NCBI RefSeq assembly: GCF_013375935.1 | Contig: NZ_CP056117.1 | Coordinates: forward strand, 3,286,001-3,350,000 | Reading direction: 5' to 3' | Source: Enterobacter cloacae | GTDB taxonomy: Bacteria > Pseudomonadota > Gammaproteobacteria > Enterobacterales > Enterobacteriaceae | Length of the DNA stretch: 64,000 nt | Shown here: one piece after another, positions 52,866-61,488 of the stretch | Layout of the letters: the number at the start of each line of letters is the position of its first letter | How positions within the stretch are numbered: the first letter of the stretch is position 1 | Translations under genes and position numbers: made by a program | The notes under the pieces: model-generated | The model's input: only the letters and a program-made list of their open reading frames with translations | Database searches by the model: none | Told to the model about the DNA's origin: nothing

Positions 52866-53432
52866 ATGCAAATTGGCTACGTAAGGGTGTCAACAAATGA
52901 CCAAAATACGGATCTTCAGCGTCAAGCCCTGGAACGCGCAGGATGTGAACAGATTTTCGAAGAAAAGATGAGCGGAACGGTAGCGAACCGGCCAGCGCTA
53001 AAAAAGCTTCTGCGTACGTTGAATGAGGGCGATACGCTAGTGGTATGGAAGCTGGATCGCCTCGGTCGAAGTATGCGGAACCTGGTACTGCTGGTGGACG
53101 AACTCCGGCAGCGCGGCATCCACTTCAAAAGCCTTACGGACAGCATCGACACTTCCAGCCCAATGGGGCGTTTCATATTCCACATTATGTCAGCCCTAGC
53201 CGAAATGGAGAGGGAGTTAATAGTGGAACGCACCCGGGCAGGATTGGCGGCAGCACGTGAGAAGGGGCGCATAGGTGGTAGGCGCTCGAAGTTAACCCCA
53301 GAGCAATGGGCGCAGGCGGGGCGTCTGATTGCAAACGGCGTGGACAGGAAGCAGGTAGCGATTATCTATGATGTGGCCGTATGTACTTTGTATAAGAAAT
53401 TCCCAGCCCTCAAAGGGATCAGCGAAACATAA
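52866..53432 (+). CDS. Pin-type serine DNA invertase
   Basis: The 188-residue serine recombinase matches PinR/Pin/Gin: MQIGYVRVSTNDQNTDLQRQ with the nucleophile Ser9, then LDRLGRS, DSIDTSSPMGRF, EMERELIVERTRAGL and a C-terminal helix-turn-helix. It should flip DNA between the three 26-bp sites next to it. A Fis-dependent enhancer is expected within the gene, as in hin and gin. ATG 52866 is chosen because the product then matches the family start. Confidence 0.95.
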   Translation: MQIGYVRVSTNDQNTDLQRQALERAGCEQIFEEKMSGTVANRPALKKLLRTLNEGDTLVVWKLDRLGRSMRNLVLLVDELRQRGIHFKSLTDSIDTSSPMGRFIFHIMSALAEMERELIVERTRAGLAAAREKGRIGGRRSKLTPEQWAQAGRLIANGVDRKQVAIIYDVAVCTLYKKFPALKGISET

Positions 53433-53436
53433 ATAA

Positions 53437-53544
53437 TTATAGTTCATCAGGATTATTAGATGTGCCGATCCCAATCTTAACCAGACTGAATATAATCAAT
53501 GCCAGAACTATTGCAACGATAGTAGAGAGTATGAGTGTTGTCAT
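53437..53544 (-). CDS. Small membrane protein (YnaM-like)
   Basis: A 35-residue protein: one hydrophobic helix (LILSTIVAIVLALIIFSLVK) then GIGTSNNPDE. The end closely recalls the Rac prophage small protein YnaM (KLGIGISNNPD, from memory). GAGG lies 7 bases before the ATG. Its position after the invertase is as in Rac. Confidence 0.65.
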   Translation of the reverse strand: MTTLILSTIVAIVLALIIFSLVKIGIGTSNNPDEL

Positions 53545-53649
53545 AAATGACCTCTTTGTGAGTATACCTTTTGGACTGTTTGAATCAAAAAAGGTTCCGA
53601 GCCCTAAAAAATATATGACATAAGATAGGAATCTATCGTCTGCTTAATG

Positions 53650-53674
53650 AAAAAAAAGCCTACGCCAGGTAGGC
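53650..53674 (-). terminator. Terminator after the 75-residue gene
   Basis: GCCTAC/GTAGGC hairpin (53658-53674) followed on the minus strand by eight T. Confidence 0.85.
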
Positions 53675-53752
53675 AATGCTGAAGATTTCTAATTGTTTTA
53701 ATAATGCTTGTTACTCAAGGTTACCCGCAATGTTGGTAGAAAGTAACGAAAC

Positions 53753-53980
53753 TTATAGATACTTCTTGGCTGCATCTAATATTTCCTGAGTAGTAAGCTC
53801 TCGATCTGATGCAACATAGACAACTTCATGGTCCCCTGTTAAAGAGGGGAAACCGGCTGACATTATCTGAAGATTGATCTGTTCTCCACTAGGGTACTGT
53901 TCGCGTATTGATGTTACGCCTTTAAGCACAGTGACAACCTTACTTGGTTTACCATTAAAGAAAATGATTACTTTTTTCAT
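53753..53980 (-). CDS. Hypothetical 75-residue protein
   Basis: A small soluble protein beginning MKKVIIFFNGKPSKVVTVLK, with a central YPSGEQINLQIMSAGFP and a helical end (TTQEILDAAKKYL). It has its own terminator and is AT-rich. I do not recognise the family. It lies among Rac/Qin-type small genes that are often stress-induced. Confidence 0.6.
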   Translation of the reverse strand: MKKVIIFFNGKPSKVVTVLKGVTSIREQYPSGEQINLQIMSAGFPSLTGDHEVVYVASDRELTTQEILDAAKKYL

Positions 53981-54130
53981 ATATCACCATGTATTCAAAC
54001 AATTTTTAGCGGTCATGGCTGTTCGGTAAGGGGTGCTTTTTTTTCATGTATTGTTTGTTTTTCGAAATTAAAACAAGCAATAGTCTGTCTTAGCGTGTAC
54101 TGTAGTAGCCCATTTGAACTGGAGAAGCCT

Positions 54131-54295
54131 GTGTCTGCACGTAAAAACAATCAATTCCGCCGAAATTATTTAGTCAAATGCCCTTGTCCAAACTGCTCAA
54201 AAGATTCGGAGCATAGTTACAATCGTGTACAAAAGGGATCTCAATTAGTATGCCCTTACTGTAATGCTTTGTTCAAAGCCCCTGAACGTTACTAA
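54131..54295 (+). CDS. ynfU: Zinc-ribbon small protein YnfU-like
   Basis: The 54-residue protein carries RRNYLVKCPCPNCSKDSEHS and VCPYCNALF, the CPxC...CPYC zinc ribbon. It is close to E. coli Qin-prophage YnfU as I remember it. GTG 54131 lies 6 bases after GGAG; the frame opens earlier but without support. In E. coli ynfU also lies beside cold-shock genes. Confidence 0.75.
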   Translation: MSARKNNQFRRNYLVKCPCPNCSKDSEHSYNRVQKGSQLVCPYCNALFKAPERY

Positions 54296-54542
54296 AAAAA
54301 CTCATACATTAAATAAGAAGTGATGCTTTTGGAGGCTGCCTAACCTCTTACGCACTTTAATATTTTATAAGCAGTTAGCTTCTGCTTTGAGACTATTCAT
54401 GCAGCAGTCCTGCATTTCATCACATCGGTCAGCAAACTTGACGGTGCTGAAAATATGCTGGCCTGTTGTAATGATATTCGCAAACGATAAATGGCCCTTC
54501 TGATTTCTTAATTCGTATAAGCTTAAACGGCCATTAAGAGGG

Positions 54543-54761
54543 TTATTTATCGCAGAGCGTAACATTTGCAGCTGTCGGACCCTTAGTACCGGCAATGATA
54601 ACAAATTTAACTTTTTGTCCTTCAAAAAGAGTTTTGAATGTCTCTCCCTGTAGTGAAGAAGAGTGAACAAGGATATCTTTACTTCCATCGAGTGGGGAGA
54701 TAAAACCAAAACCTTTATCTTCGTTAAACCACTTAACAAGACCTATCATTTTTGAAGACAT
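54543..54761 (-). CDS. CspA-family cold-shock protein
   Basis: The 72-residue single-strand nucleic-acid binding protein has the RNP1 motif KGFGFI (in [14 protein letters not shown]) and RNP2-like ILVHSS. Such proteins melt RNA structure at low temperature. The 3' side (54364-54542) holds an AATGGCC/GGGCCATT hairpin; I see no gene there. A long leader is expected upstream, as for cspA. Confidence 0.93.
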   Translation of the reverse strand: MSSKMIGLVKWFNEDKGFGFISPLDGSKDILVHSSSLQGETFKTLFEGQKVKFVIIAGTKGPTAANVTLCDK

Positions 54762-55043
54762 AAAAACTCCACTTGAACACTTAAGAAGTTACAACTTCAT
54801 GAAAAGAAACGCATAATGGCATACGTATGGACTCAAGAGGAGGGATATCAGAGATAGCACCTGGTTATGAGGACTACTTAGAAAAAGTCAGATTCACATT
54901 GCATCGAACTAACCAGATCATTAAGGCACGTGTTAAACTATTTAGCAAATTTTATTTTAGCCATCTGGGAGGCTATGGAAATTAGATTAGCTAATCCAAA
55001 TTTTTCCTGTATAGTCAAATTGGATTTACCAAAAGGAAATTAT

Positions 55044-55256
55044 TTGACTCGTAAAATGACAGGAGTTGTCAAAAGTTTTGACTTCAAGAGTGGGAAGGGA
55101 TTCATTATACCATCGGATGGGCGTAAAGATGTTTTCTTACACATCTCTGCATTAAAAAATAGCGAAAACCAAACGTTAAGTCTTGGTGTTCGTGTTGAGT
55201 TCTATCGTATAAATGGACTCAGTGGTCCAATGGCGGCAAATATATTTCTTTCTTAA
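55044..55256 (+). CDS. cspH: CspH-like cold-shock domain protein
   Basis: The 70-residue product from TTG 55044 reads [20 protein letters not shown], matching CspH ([20 protein letters not shown] from memory) including length and the PSDGRKDVF and [11 protein letters not shown] words. AAAGGAAA lies before the TTG. A longer frame from 54930 has no ribosome site or family match. CspH-type proteins are not always cold-induced. Confidence 0.85.
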   Translation: MTRKMTGVVKSFDFKSGKGFIIPSDGRKDVFLHISALKNSENQTLSLGVRVEFYRINGLSGPMAANIFLS

Positions 55257-55293
55257 AAATACGCTATTGTGAGACTAGCTAAAAAGTGCAGGT

Positions 55294-55983
55294 CTAACTG
55301 ATATTAGATTTGATTGTTATATGCTCTATCAAATTCCTCCCTTGGTTTTTTACATTTCCGACTGTACGCGTTACCGCATGCCAGTTGAACTTATCGGCGG
55401 GCACTGCACCGTCTGAAGCTATCTCTAACGCTTTATTCCCTCCAACGTCCAGCCGCATCCACTCTATTGCAGCTTCCGGCGACAAAACTAGCGGCCGGCG
55501 GTCGTGAATGTCGACCAGACCTTTGTCCGCTGCCGATGTCACGATGAGAAAACCTTCTGCTTCATCACCGCGTTCGAACGGCGTGCTTCCGATCGCCGCC
55601 ATGAATATGGGCTGCCCGTCAGCGCGGTGAATGAAGTAAGGCTGTTTTTTGTCGCCTTCTTTCTTCCATTCGAACCATCCATCTGCAAAGCAGATAGCGC
55701 GACCATGCTGCCAGAGAGGTTTAAACATTCGACTCGTGGCCGCAGTCTCGACACGCGCGTTGATCAGTGGCGGTTTATCCCACCACCCGGGCGCGTAACC
55801 CCAGAAAACCGGATCAAGATGCAGCTGCTCGTCGCGTTCGCTCAACAGCAGCACTTTGGTGCCGGGCGCGACGTTGTATCGGCCAATAGGTTCAGGGTCG
55901 TATGCGATGTCGCGATCAGCTTCATCGGATAGGTAAGCCAGGTATTTTTCACGCGTTTGAGCTTGTGCAAAACGCCCACACAT
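55294..55983 (-). CDS. yedK: SRAP-domain protein YedK/HMCES
   Basis: The 229-residue protein starts MCGRF after removal of an unlikely upstream extension; GGAGG lies before the ATG at 55983. In this family Cys2 forms a thiazolidine link to abasic sites in single-stranded DNA and protects them. The N-A-R-V-E-T, GWFEWKK and IHDRRPLV motifs carry the catalytic Asn, Glu and His. It is the last gene of the prophage, where Rac/Qin relatives also keep accessory genes. Confidence 0.92.
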   Translation of the reverse strand: MCGRFAQAQTREKYLAYLSDEADRDIAYDPEPIGRYNVAPGTKVLLLSERDEQLHLDPVFWGYAPGWWDKPPLINARVETAATSRMFKPLWQHGRAICFADGWFEWKKEGDKKQPYFIHRADGQPIFMAAIGSTPFERGDEAEGFLIVTSAADKGLVDIHDRRPLVLSPEAAIEWMRLDVGGNKALEIASDGAVPADKFNWHAVTRTVGNVKNQGRNLIEHITIKSNIS

Positions 55984-56212
55984 AGAAACCTCCAGCCAGA
56001 TGTCAGACTTAAAGTATAGGACAGGGAGAAGAAGGGGGGCGCACTGGCTAAAGTTAGGGGCAAATTTAGGGGCAAAAATGCGAAATAGGGGCAAAAAAAG
56101 GGCACAAAAAATGTAGTTCTGGGTAGCTTTAGGGAGAAGTTATTATGCTATAATTAATTGAATTAAATGATAAATCAAATGACATCAATGGGTTGGCAAA
56201 ATCAGCGTAGCT

Positions 56213-56290
56213 TATTCAGGTTGTATTGCTCTTTTTTGTTAATCTCTTGATTTTCTTGCATTTATTACTACCTTCGGAGCCAGTAGGGGC
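56213..56290. repeat. Right att copy (attR of the prophage joined to a second phage arm)
   Basis: The core (56213-56238) differs from attL at one base. The repeat continues to 56290, into integrase-side phage DNA, instead of into host DNA. This is the structure expected where one prophage abuts another at the same att site. Confidence 0.8.
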
Positions 56291-56294
56291 AAAA

Positions 56295-56538
56295 AATTTA
56301 AGCGTGCCAGCTTATCGTTAAGCATCGGCACCTGTTCGCCATTCATTTCTTCAATCCACGCACCGTAGACTTCATAAACCATTTGCGCGTTTTCATGCCC
56401 CATCTGGCTGGCTATGAAAGACGGGTTAGCGCCGGCAGATAAAAGCCAGCAGGCAAAAGTATGCCGCGTATGGTACGGATTCCGGCGGCGAATGCCAGCA
56501 CGTTTTACAGCGGCGTTAGATCCGGCGCCGATGCTCGT
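56295..56538 (-). pseudogene. 3' remnant of a second integrase gene
   Basis: About 80 codons, nearly identical to the end of the integrase at 2841-4088 (residues about 337-415, [20 protein letters not shown] and [16 protein letters not shown]). The normal stop is changed (LAR-TGA to LAR-TTA), so the frame runs on through the att site to 56239. The upstream part is missing; homology stops near 56538. Confidence 0.9.
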
Positions 56539-56543
56539 TAAAG

Positions 56544-56642
56544 CGTAACAGGTTTCCAGCACCGGGAGTCACCGAGAAAGCGGCCGAGGCTATCAAAGAA
56601 ACGCGGTTACCGGTCGTGACTAAAAGTGGCTGGTTCAGATAA
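56544..56642 (+). pseudogene. 3' end of an unknown gene at the deletion scar
   Basis: An open stretch of 32 codons ending in TKSGWFR and a stop lies directly against the integrase remnant, with PGVTEKAAEAIKETRLPVV before it. It has no start and looks like the end of a gene from the lost second element. Family not recognised. Confidence 0.4.
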
Positions 56643-56847
56643 TTTTGATGACGGTTCCGGCTTCTTTTAACTTTGTGTAAGTAAAACCTACGGCTCCGTA
56701 AAAAGAGATGCAAAGGAATATTAAAGCGAAGAGCATTACGTAGAAACTGACGTCTCCCTTTACTGAGAATTGATAAATTGCATAAAAGCAAAGTAAGACG
56801 AAGGCTGCCAGGGAGGAGAGTGCAATAGCGGAATAAAGAAAAATCAT
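56635..56847 (-). CDS. Small two-segment membrane protein
   Basis: A 70-residue protein with hydrophobic segments at about 4-27 and 37-55 (ALSSLAAFVLLCFYAIYQF and FYVMLFALIFLCISFYGAVG) and a short basic end. Its stop overlaps the gene remnant before it. It may belong to the second prophage remnant or to the host. I do not recognise a family. The stretch 56848-57133 has no visible gene. Confidence 0.55.
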   Translation of the reverse strand: MIFLYSAIALSSLAAFVLLCFYAIYQFSVKGDVSFYVMLFALIFLCISFYGAVGFTYTKLKEAGTVIKII

Positions 56848-57133
56848 GAGCAGGTCGTCCTGACGTTAACTTTTGTCAAACCATTCTATCTTCAGCCAGG
56901 CGTAATACCAACCTCCAGCATTGCTACACGCTTCTGAAATATTGCATTTACATCGCGTTAGAGCTGCCTGTTTACCTTCCGTTTAAATGGCACTGCTAAG
57001 CGCTAAACTGACCGCAGACACGTCATTACCTTATGTCAGGATGAAAGCAGCATCCCCTTACGCCACGTGAAGTTTGGGGATAACGTATGGAATGTCTACA
57101 CTTAAGGTTTACGCGGTAGAAATGGAGGTGAAC

Positions 57134-57265
57134 ATGACTGACCGGCCAGTAAATGGCGACCATCCTGATTTTAGCCCCGTCCCGGATAGCCACGATAAGG
57201 ATGGAAGCAAGCCAAAAGATGACCCTGGCTCAGCGCCTGAATCGGGCGATAAAGAACCAGAGTGA
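57134..57265 (+). CDS. Small acidic hydrophilic protein
   Basis: A 43-residue protein rich in Asp, Pro, Lys and Ser (DKDGSKPKDDPGSAPESGDK), probably disordered. GGAGGTGA lies 4 bases before the ATG and a terminator follows, so it looks expressed. No family is known to me. Confidence 0.6.
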   Translation: MTDRPVNGDHPDFSPVPDSHDKDGSKPKDDPGSAPESGDKEPE

Positions 57266-57272
57266 TAAGAAG

Positions 57273-57295
57273 CCGCCTTCGGGCGGTTTTTCTTT
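57273..57295 (+). terminator. Terminator after the small acidic protein gene
   Basis: CCGCC-TTCG-GGCGG stem with TTTTTC after it. Confidence 0.8.
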
Positions 57296-57408
57296 GCATC
57301 GTCCAGGGGCTGCGATCTCATGGGTACAGACGCGGAGGAGTCTAAAGCGTTGGTCGTTCTTTCCAGCATAAACTGACAAGCTTTTAAGATGTCTGTACCG
57401 ATTGATGC

Positions 57409-58320
57409 TTATACCGATGAGGCGATTTTCTCACGAAACCACATATGGGCGCGATCGCGATGGACCCGCTCAGGCCAGAGCATAACCATTTCAAATCCGG
57501 GCACCTCAACTGGTGGTTCAACAGTTTGCAGCGCATTGTTTTCACACACCAGCCGCCATGGGGCCATGGCGACCATATCTGAACTCTCCAGCACCGCACA
57601 GAGAAGCAGAAAACCTGGCACAGACATTGAGACACGACGCGTCATACCTCGTTCGGCCAATACGGTATCTGTCGCACCATGAAAGCCTCCACCTTCTGGT
57701 GAGACAATGACGTGTTCAAGCTGACAGAATTTCTCAAGCGACAGGGGTTTTTGCAGGTCGGGGTTTCCCGCACGACCAACAAGTACATAGCGCTCAGTGA
57801 ACAGTGTTCGACTATATAAATTATGCGGAGCTTCGTCCCTGGTCATAAAGGCCAGGTCAATTTCTCCCCGATCGGCTTTCCTGGACGCTTGCGAGGGAAG
57901 CATATGTACTACTTCAATACGTGTAGCTGGCGCAGCAGCGCGTAATGCTTTCAGGGCTGGACGCAGGATAGTTAAGACACCGTAATCAAAGGCGGCGACG
58001 TGCCAGTGGTGAGTTGCCTGCGCTGGGTTGAAGACACCCGTTGGGGAGATGACCTCTTCGAGTGCTGCTAATGCATGTCGCAGTGGTTCACGAAGCTCAT
58101 CAGCCCGAAGGGTTGGGCGCATCCCCCGTGGACCCGGTATGAGTAACGGATCCTCGAATACCTTCCGAAGTCGGGCGAGTTGCACGCTCACGGTGGGTTG
58201 AGAAAGATGCAAACGCTCGGCAGCACGGGTGACATTATGTTCGGTCAGAAGCGCGTTAAGCGTAACCAGCAGGTTTAAATCAAGATTCCTTAAGGTATTA
58301 ACCATCATAATGCCAGCCAT
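57409..58320 (-). CDS. LysR-family transcriptional regulator
   Basis: The 303-residue regulator has the LysR winged helix at the N-terminus (LDLNLLVTLNALLTEHNVTR, then LHLSQPTVSVQLARLRKVF) and a substrate-binding domain with YVLVGRAGNPDL and VPGFLLLCAVLESSDMVAMA. It is divergent from the reductase gene at 58392 with 71 bases between, so it most likely controls that gene in response to a quinone or other electrophile. Starts at MMVNTL four codons later are possible. Confidence 0.92.
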   Translation of the reverse strand: MAGIMMVNTLRNLDLNLLVTLNALLTEHNVTRAAERLHLSQPTVSVQLARLRKVFEDPLLIPGPRGMRPTLRADELREPLRHALAALEEVISPTGVFNPAQATHHWHVAAFDYGVLTILRPALKALRAAAPATRIEVVHMLPSQASRKADRGEIDLAFMTRDEAPHNLYSRTLFTERYVLVGRAGNPDLQKPLSLEKFCQLEHVIVSPEGGGFHGATDTVLAERGMTRRVSMSVPGFLLLCAVLESSDMVAMAPWRLVCENNALQTVEPPVEVPGFEMVMLWPERVHRDRAHMWFREKIASSV

Positions 58321-58391
58321 TTTATAAATTCATTTTAACTATATCAGACGCGGAATTAATGTGTTGCTTCCAACTGATTGGGAGCGAAAAA

Positions 58392-59162
58392 ATGAATGTA
58401 CTTCTTGTCTACGCCCAGCCCGAAACCACCTCTTTAACACGTCATCTTGTCCACATAGCGACGCAGGTATTAACCGCGCAGGGCCACTGTGTCGTGCATT
58501 CGGATCTCCACAAGATGGGGTGGAAAGCTGTATTTGATTCCCAGGACTTCCCTGAACGAATTAATCCTGAACGTTTTTCCTATATTCAGGAGTCTGCGCA
58601 TGCTTTTGCTCATGGACGCCAGACGTCAGATGTTGAACAAGAGCAGCGTAAAGTTTTGGCCTCAGATGCGGTTATCTTCCTTTTCCCATTATGGTGGTTC
58701 AGTATGCCTGCCATTATGAAAGGCTGGATAGAGCGGGTGTGGGCCTACGGTCTTGCATATGGCTATCAGAATAAGGGCAACGCGTATCGTTATGGTGAAG
58801 GCGGTTTTAAAGGCAAACGGGCATTGCTTGCTGTTTCGATTGGCGGGCCAGAACGTGATTATTCACCCAGAGGCATCAATGGTGATTTAGAGCAATTATT
58901 ATTTCCGATCACCCATGGCACGCTCTTTTATACCGGAATGGAGGTATTACCCACGTTTGCTGTTTACGGTAGTGGCCAGCTTAACGCTGACGCTATACGT
59001 GAACTGGAGACCAGCTGGCGAAGTCGTCTGGAAAATCTCTTTAATGATGCGCCGATCCCTTTTCGTTCACAAAATTCAGGGGTGTACCCGGACCGGCATG
59101 TACTGGCGGAACATATTGCACCGGGTATGTCTGGACTTGCCGTTCATCTTGAGGATGACTGA
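58392..59162 (+). CDS. Flavodoxin-fold NAD(P)H:quinone oxidoreductase
   Basis: The 256-residue protein follows the MdaB/KefF/NQO1-like family, which reduces quinones by two electrons with FAD or FMN. MNVLLVYAQPETTSLTRHLV is the flavin phosphate-binding loop, FLFPLWWFSMPAIMKGWIER the family core, and LLAVSIGGPERDYSPRG the later loop. GGAGCG precedes ATG 58392. It is divergent from the LysR gene. Confidence 0.9.
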   Translation: MNVLLVYAQPETTSLTRHLVHIATQVLTAQGHCVVHSDLHKMGWKAVFDSQDFPERINPERFSYIQESAHAFAHGRQTSDVEQEQRKVLASDAVIFLFPLWWFSMPAIMKGWIERVWAYGLAYGYQNKGNAYRYGEGGFKGKRALLAVSIGGPERDYSPRGINGDLEQLLFPITHGTLFYTGMEVLPTFAVYGSGQLNADAIRELETSWRSRLENLFNDAPIPFRSQNSGVYPDRHVLAEHIAPGMSGLAVHLEDD

Positions 59163-59303
59163 CTGGCAAGCCCCAAAGGCAACCCTATCTTCTTCAGGCA
59201 AGTCGAAAATCTCTGACAGTTATGGCATGGATCCCATTAACGATAGCCAGCACGCTTTATTTTACTCCTGCTACTCTTTTGAAGGGTACAAGGGAGCGCT
59301 TCA

Positions 59304-59501
59304 ATGAAGAATAAAGACGAACAAACAGGGTTGGTTGGGCTGGCTATTGGCGCCGCCGTTATTGGTCTGGTTTCATCCCAGAAGATCATCAACCGGGAAA
59401 GTATTGTCGATGAGCTGGTAAGGCTCGGCAGGCAGAAGGGAGATGGCGTTGAGGATGAAGTCTTTTTGAAAGCTGCTGAATTAGTGAGAAAAGGGGTATA
59501 A
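59304..59501 (+). CDS. Small protein with N-terminal hydrophobic segment
   Basis: A 65-residue protein with a possible membrane helix (GLVGLAIGAAVIGLVSS, 9-25) and a charged helical end. It ends 3 bases before the GFA gene, so the two are probably one unit. AGGGAG precedes the ATG. Function unknown. Confidence 0.65.
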   Translation: MKNKDEQTGLVGLAIGAAVIGLVSSQKIINRESIVDELVRLGRQKGDGVEDEVFLKAAELVRKGV

Positions 59502-59504
59502 GCG

Positions 59505-59927
59505 ATGGCTGAAATTCGTCATGCACGGTGCCATTGTGGTGCGGTGCAGTTTACGGTTGAGCTGACGGACGGCCTGAAAACCGCGCGTCGCTGTAGCTGC
59601 TCTTTTTGCCGGATGCGGGGTGCGGTGGTGGTCTCTGCACCGTTAACGGGTATTACGGTGACTCAGGGCGAAGACAGGCTCACGGAATACCGCTTCAACA
59701 CCGGCACGGCGCGCCATTTCTTCTGTGCGGTGTGCGGAATTTATACGTTCCATCAAAGACGTTCCAACCCTAACGAGTATGGGGTAAACGTTGCATGTCT
59801 TGAAAACGTCACGCCATTTGATTTCCCGGAAGTGGTGGTGATGGATGGGGTAAATCATCCGATGGACGGTGATAGCGGGGTATTTGGCTATCTCTCTTTT
59901 CGCAAAGAAGAAACTCAACATAAATAA
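59505..59927 (+). CDS. GFA-family zinc protein
   Basis: The 140-residue protein has the GFA (glutathione-dependent formaldehyde-activating enzyme-like) zinc fold: RCHCGAVQFTVEL, RRCSCSFCRM and FCAVCGIYTFHQ. True formaldehyde activity is known for only some members, so the substrate is open. It is followed by a terminator that also serves convergent ompN. Confidence 0.88.
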   Translation: MAEIRHARCHCGAVQFTVELTDGLKTARRCSCSFCRMRGAVVVSAPLTGITVTQGEDRLTEYRFNTGTARHFFCAVCGIYTFHQRRSNPNEYGVNVACLENVTPFDFPEVVVMDGVNHPMDGDSGVFGYLSFRKEETQHK

Positions 59928-59930
59928 ACG

Positions 59931-59955
59931 TTAGCCCGCAGATTTCTGCGGGCTA
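59931..59955. terminator. Bidirectional terminator between GFA gene and ompN
   Basis: TAGCCCGCAGA and TCTGCGGGCTA form a near-perfect hairpin between the convergent genes. Confidence 0.8.
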
Positions 59956-59961
59956 ATGTCA

Positions 59962-61101
59962 TTAGAACTGGTAAACCAGGCCTAACGCTACGACGTCATC
60001 AGTACCGATGCCGTTGTTTTTGTAGAATGCGTCATCTTCATCCAGCAGGTTGATTTTATAATCAACATAGGTGGACATGTTTTTGTTGAAATAGTAGGTA
60101 GCACCGACGTCAGCGTATTTCACCAGGTCTTTGTCGTCCTGGCCATTGCCCAGGTCTTTACCTTTGGACTGTAAATAGGAAATAGCCGGACGCAGACCGA
60201 AATCGAACTGATATTGTGCGGTCACTTCAACGTTCTGGGTTTTGTTTGCAATACCGCCGCCATCTTGGCTATCGGTCGAACCATAAGGGGTCATATTGCG
60301 GGTTTCGGAATACATTGCCGCCAGGTAAATATTATTAGCGTCATATTTCAGGCCAGCAGTCCATGCATCCGCCTTATCGCCACCTGCATACTGAGATGCT
60401 GCGCCAGTCCCAGCACTAACCTGATCGTTGGTACGGTCAGATGACGCATATGCCGCACCCGCGCTGAAGCCCATGCCAAAATCATAGGTCGCAGAAATAC
60501 CGTAACCGTCGCCGTTCTCATGGCGAATATCGCGGCCGTTGTTGGTGCCTTCCTGATTATTGCTGGCGTCTTCGTTATTACCCTGATACTGAACCGCAAA
60601 GTTCAGACCCTGCACCAGACCGTAGAAGTCGGTGTTGCGGTAGGTCGCCACGCCGTTTGCACGACCGGTCATAAAGTTGTCGGCGTAGGTATATGAGTCG
60701 CCACCAAATTCCGGCAGCATGTCGGTCCAGCCTTCCACATCGTACAGTACGCCATAGTTACGGCCGTAATCGAACGAGCCATAGTCGCCCACCTTCACGC
60801 CGGCGAAGGCCAGACGCGTCCAGGACTGGTTATCAGAGCCTTCGGTGTTGTTCGCCTGAATATTGTATTCCCACTGCGCATAGCCGGTCATCATGTCGTT
60901 GATTTGGGTTTCACCTTTGAAGCCCAGACGCATGTAGGTTTGATCACCGTCTTTAGACGTATCGTCGGAGAAATAGTGCAGGCCATCTACTTTTCCATAC
61001 AGATCAAGTTTATTACCATCTTTATTATAAATTTCAGCCGCATGAGTTGCGCCAGCCATTAACAGAGCGGGGATCATCAGTGCCAGTACTTTTCTTTGCA
61101 T
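59962..61101 (-). CDS. ompN: Outer-membrane porin OmpN
   Basis: A 379-residue trimeric general porin of the OmpC/OmpF/OmpN group. The 21-residue signal peptide ([21 protein letters not shown]) is followed by [20 protein letters not shown]. The loop 3 region holds [20 protein letters not shown], and the protein ends in Phe (LVYQF), needed for Bam assembly. Its place beside ydbK and micC identifies it as ompN rather than ompC. OmpN is normally poorly expressed. Confidence 0.95.
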   Translation of the reverse strand: MQRKVLALMIPALLMAGATHAAEIYNKDGNKLDLYGKVDGLHYFSDDTSKDGDQTYMRLGFKGETQINDMMTGYAQWEYNIQANNTEGSDNQSWTRLAFAGVKVGDYGSFDYGRNYGVLYDVEGWTDMLPEFGGDSYTYADNFMTGRANGVATYRNTDFYGLVQGLNFAVQYQGNNEDASNNQEGTNNGRDIRHENGDGYGISATYDFGMGFSAGAAYASSDRTNDQVSAGTGAASQYAGGDKADAWTAGLKYDANNIYLAAMYSETRNMTPYGSTDSQDGGGIANKTQNVEVTAQYQFDFGLRPAISYLQSKGKDLGNGQDDKDLVKYADVGATYYFNKNMSTYVDYKINLLDEDDAFYKNNGIGTDDVVALGLVYQF

Positions 61102-61336
61102 TTTGATTATTCCTGTGTCGTTATTTTTTTAATTGCTTAGTGAACTTTCCGGGCTGGAAAGATGTCCCATGCTAAATCACTCCGATAGTGAATAATAAAA
61201 TATAATTGTTACTGGGTAAGTAAAATCTAAACTAAATGATGCTATTGAAATAGCGATTCATTCTATGAATGTTTTTAGTTGAATAATACAAAATAAAAAT
61301 TATTAATTGCTGAGTAAACAGGGTAATCTCCACGCC
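61102..61336. other. AT-rich region between ompN and micC
   Basis: This holds the ompN leader and promoter and the micC promoter in opposite directions. I see no gene in it. Confidence 0.6.
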
Positions 61337-61452
61337 GTTATATGCCTTTAAGATTTCTTTTCCATAATTCACGTGAATATTGTTTAAATCGTATACGCAA
61401 TTTTCACCGATTGTCTGGATGAGCCCGATGTACCTGCATCGGGCTTTTTTTT
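61337..61452 (+). ncRNA. micC: MicC small RNA
   Basis: MicC is an Hfq RNA that blocks ompC translation with its 5' end. The first 14 bases GTTATATGCCTTTA agree with my memory of E. coli MicC, and the RNA ends in GCCCGATG/CATCGGGC with eight T (61423-61452). It lies between ompN and ydbK and is read opposite to ompN, as in E. coli. The middle differs, which is usual outside the seed. Confidence 0.85.
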
Positions 61453-61488
61453 AGGCAAAAAAATGCCCGGACAGGCCGGGCAAGTTTA

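Noticed and set aside
54365..54739. Long minus-strand frame overlapping the CspA-family gene
   Set aside because: It is a shadow of the csp gene in another frame without family features.
54827..54985. 52-codon plus-strand frame before the CspH-like gene
   Set aside because: It reads like a protein (MDSRGGISEIAPGYED) but has no ribosome site and lies in the leader region between two cold-shock genes.
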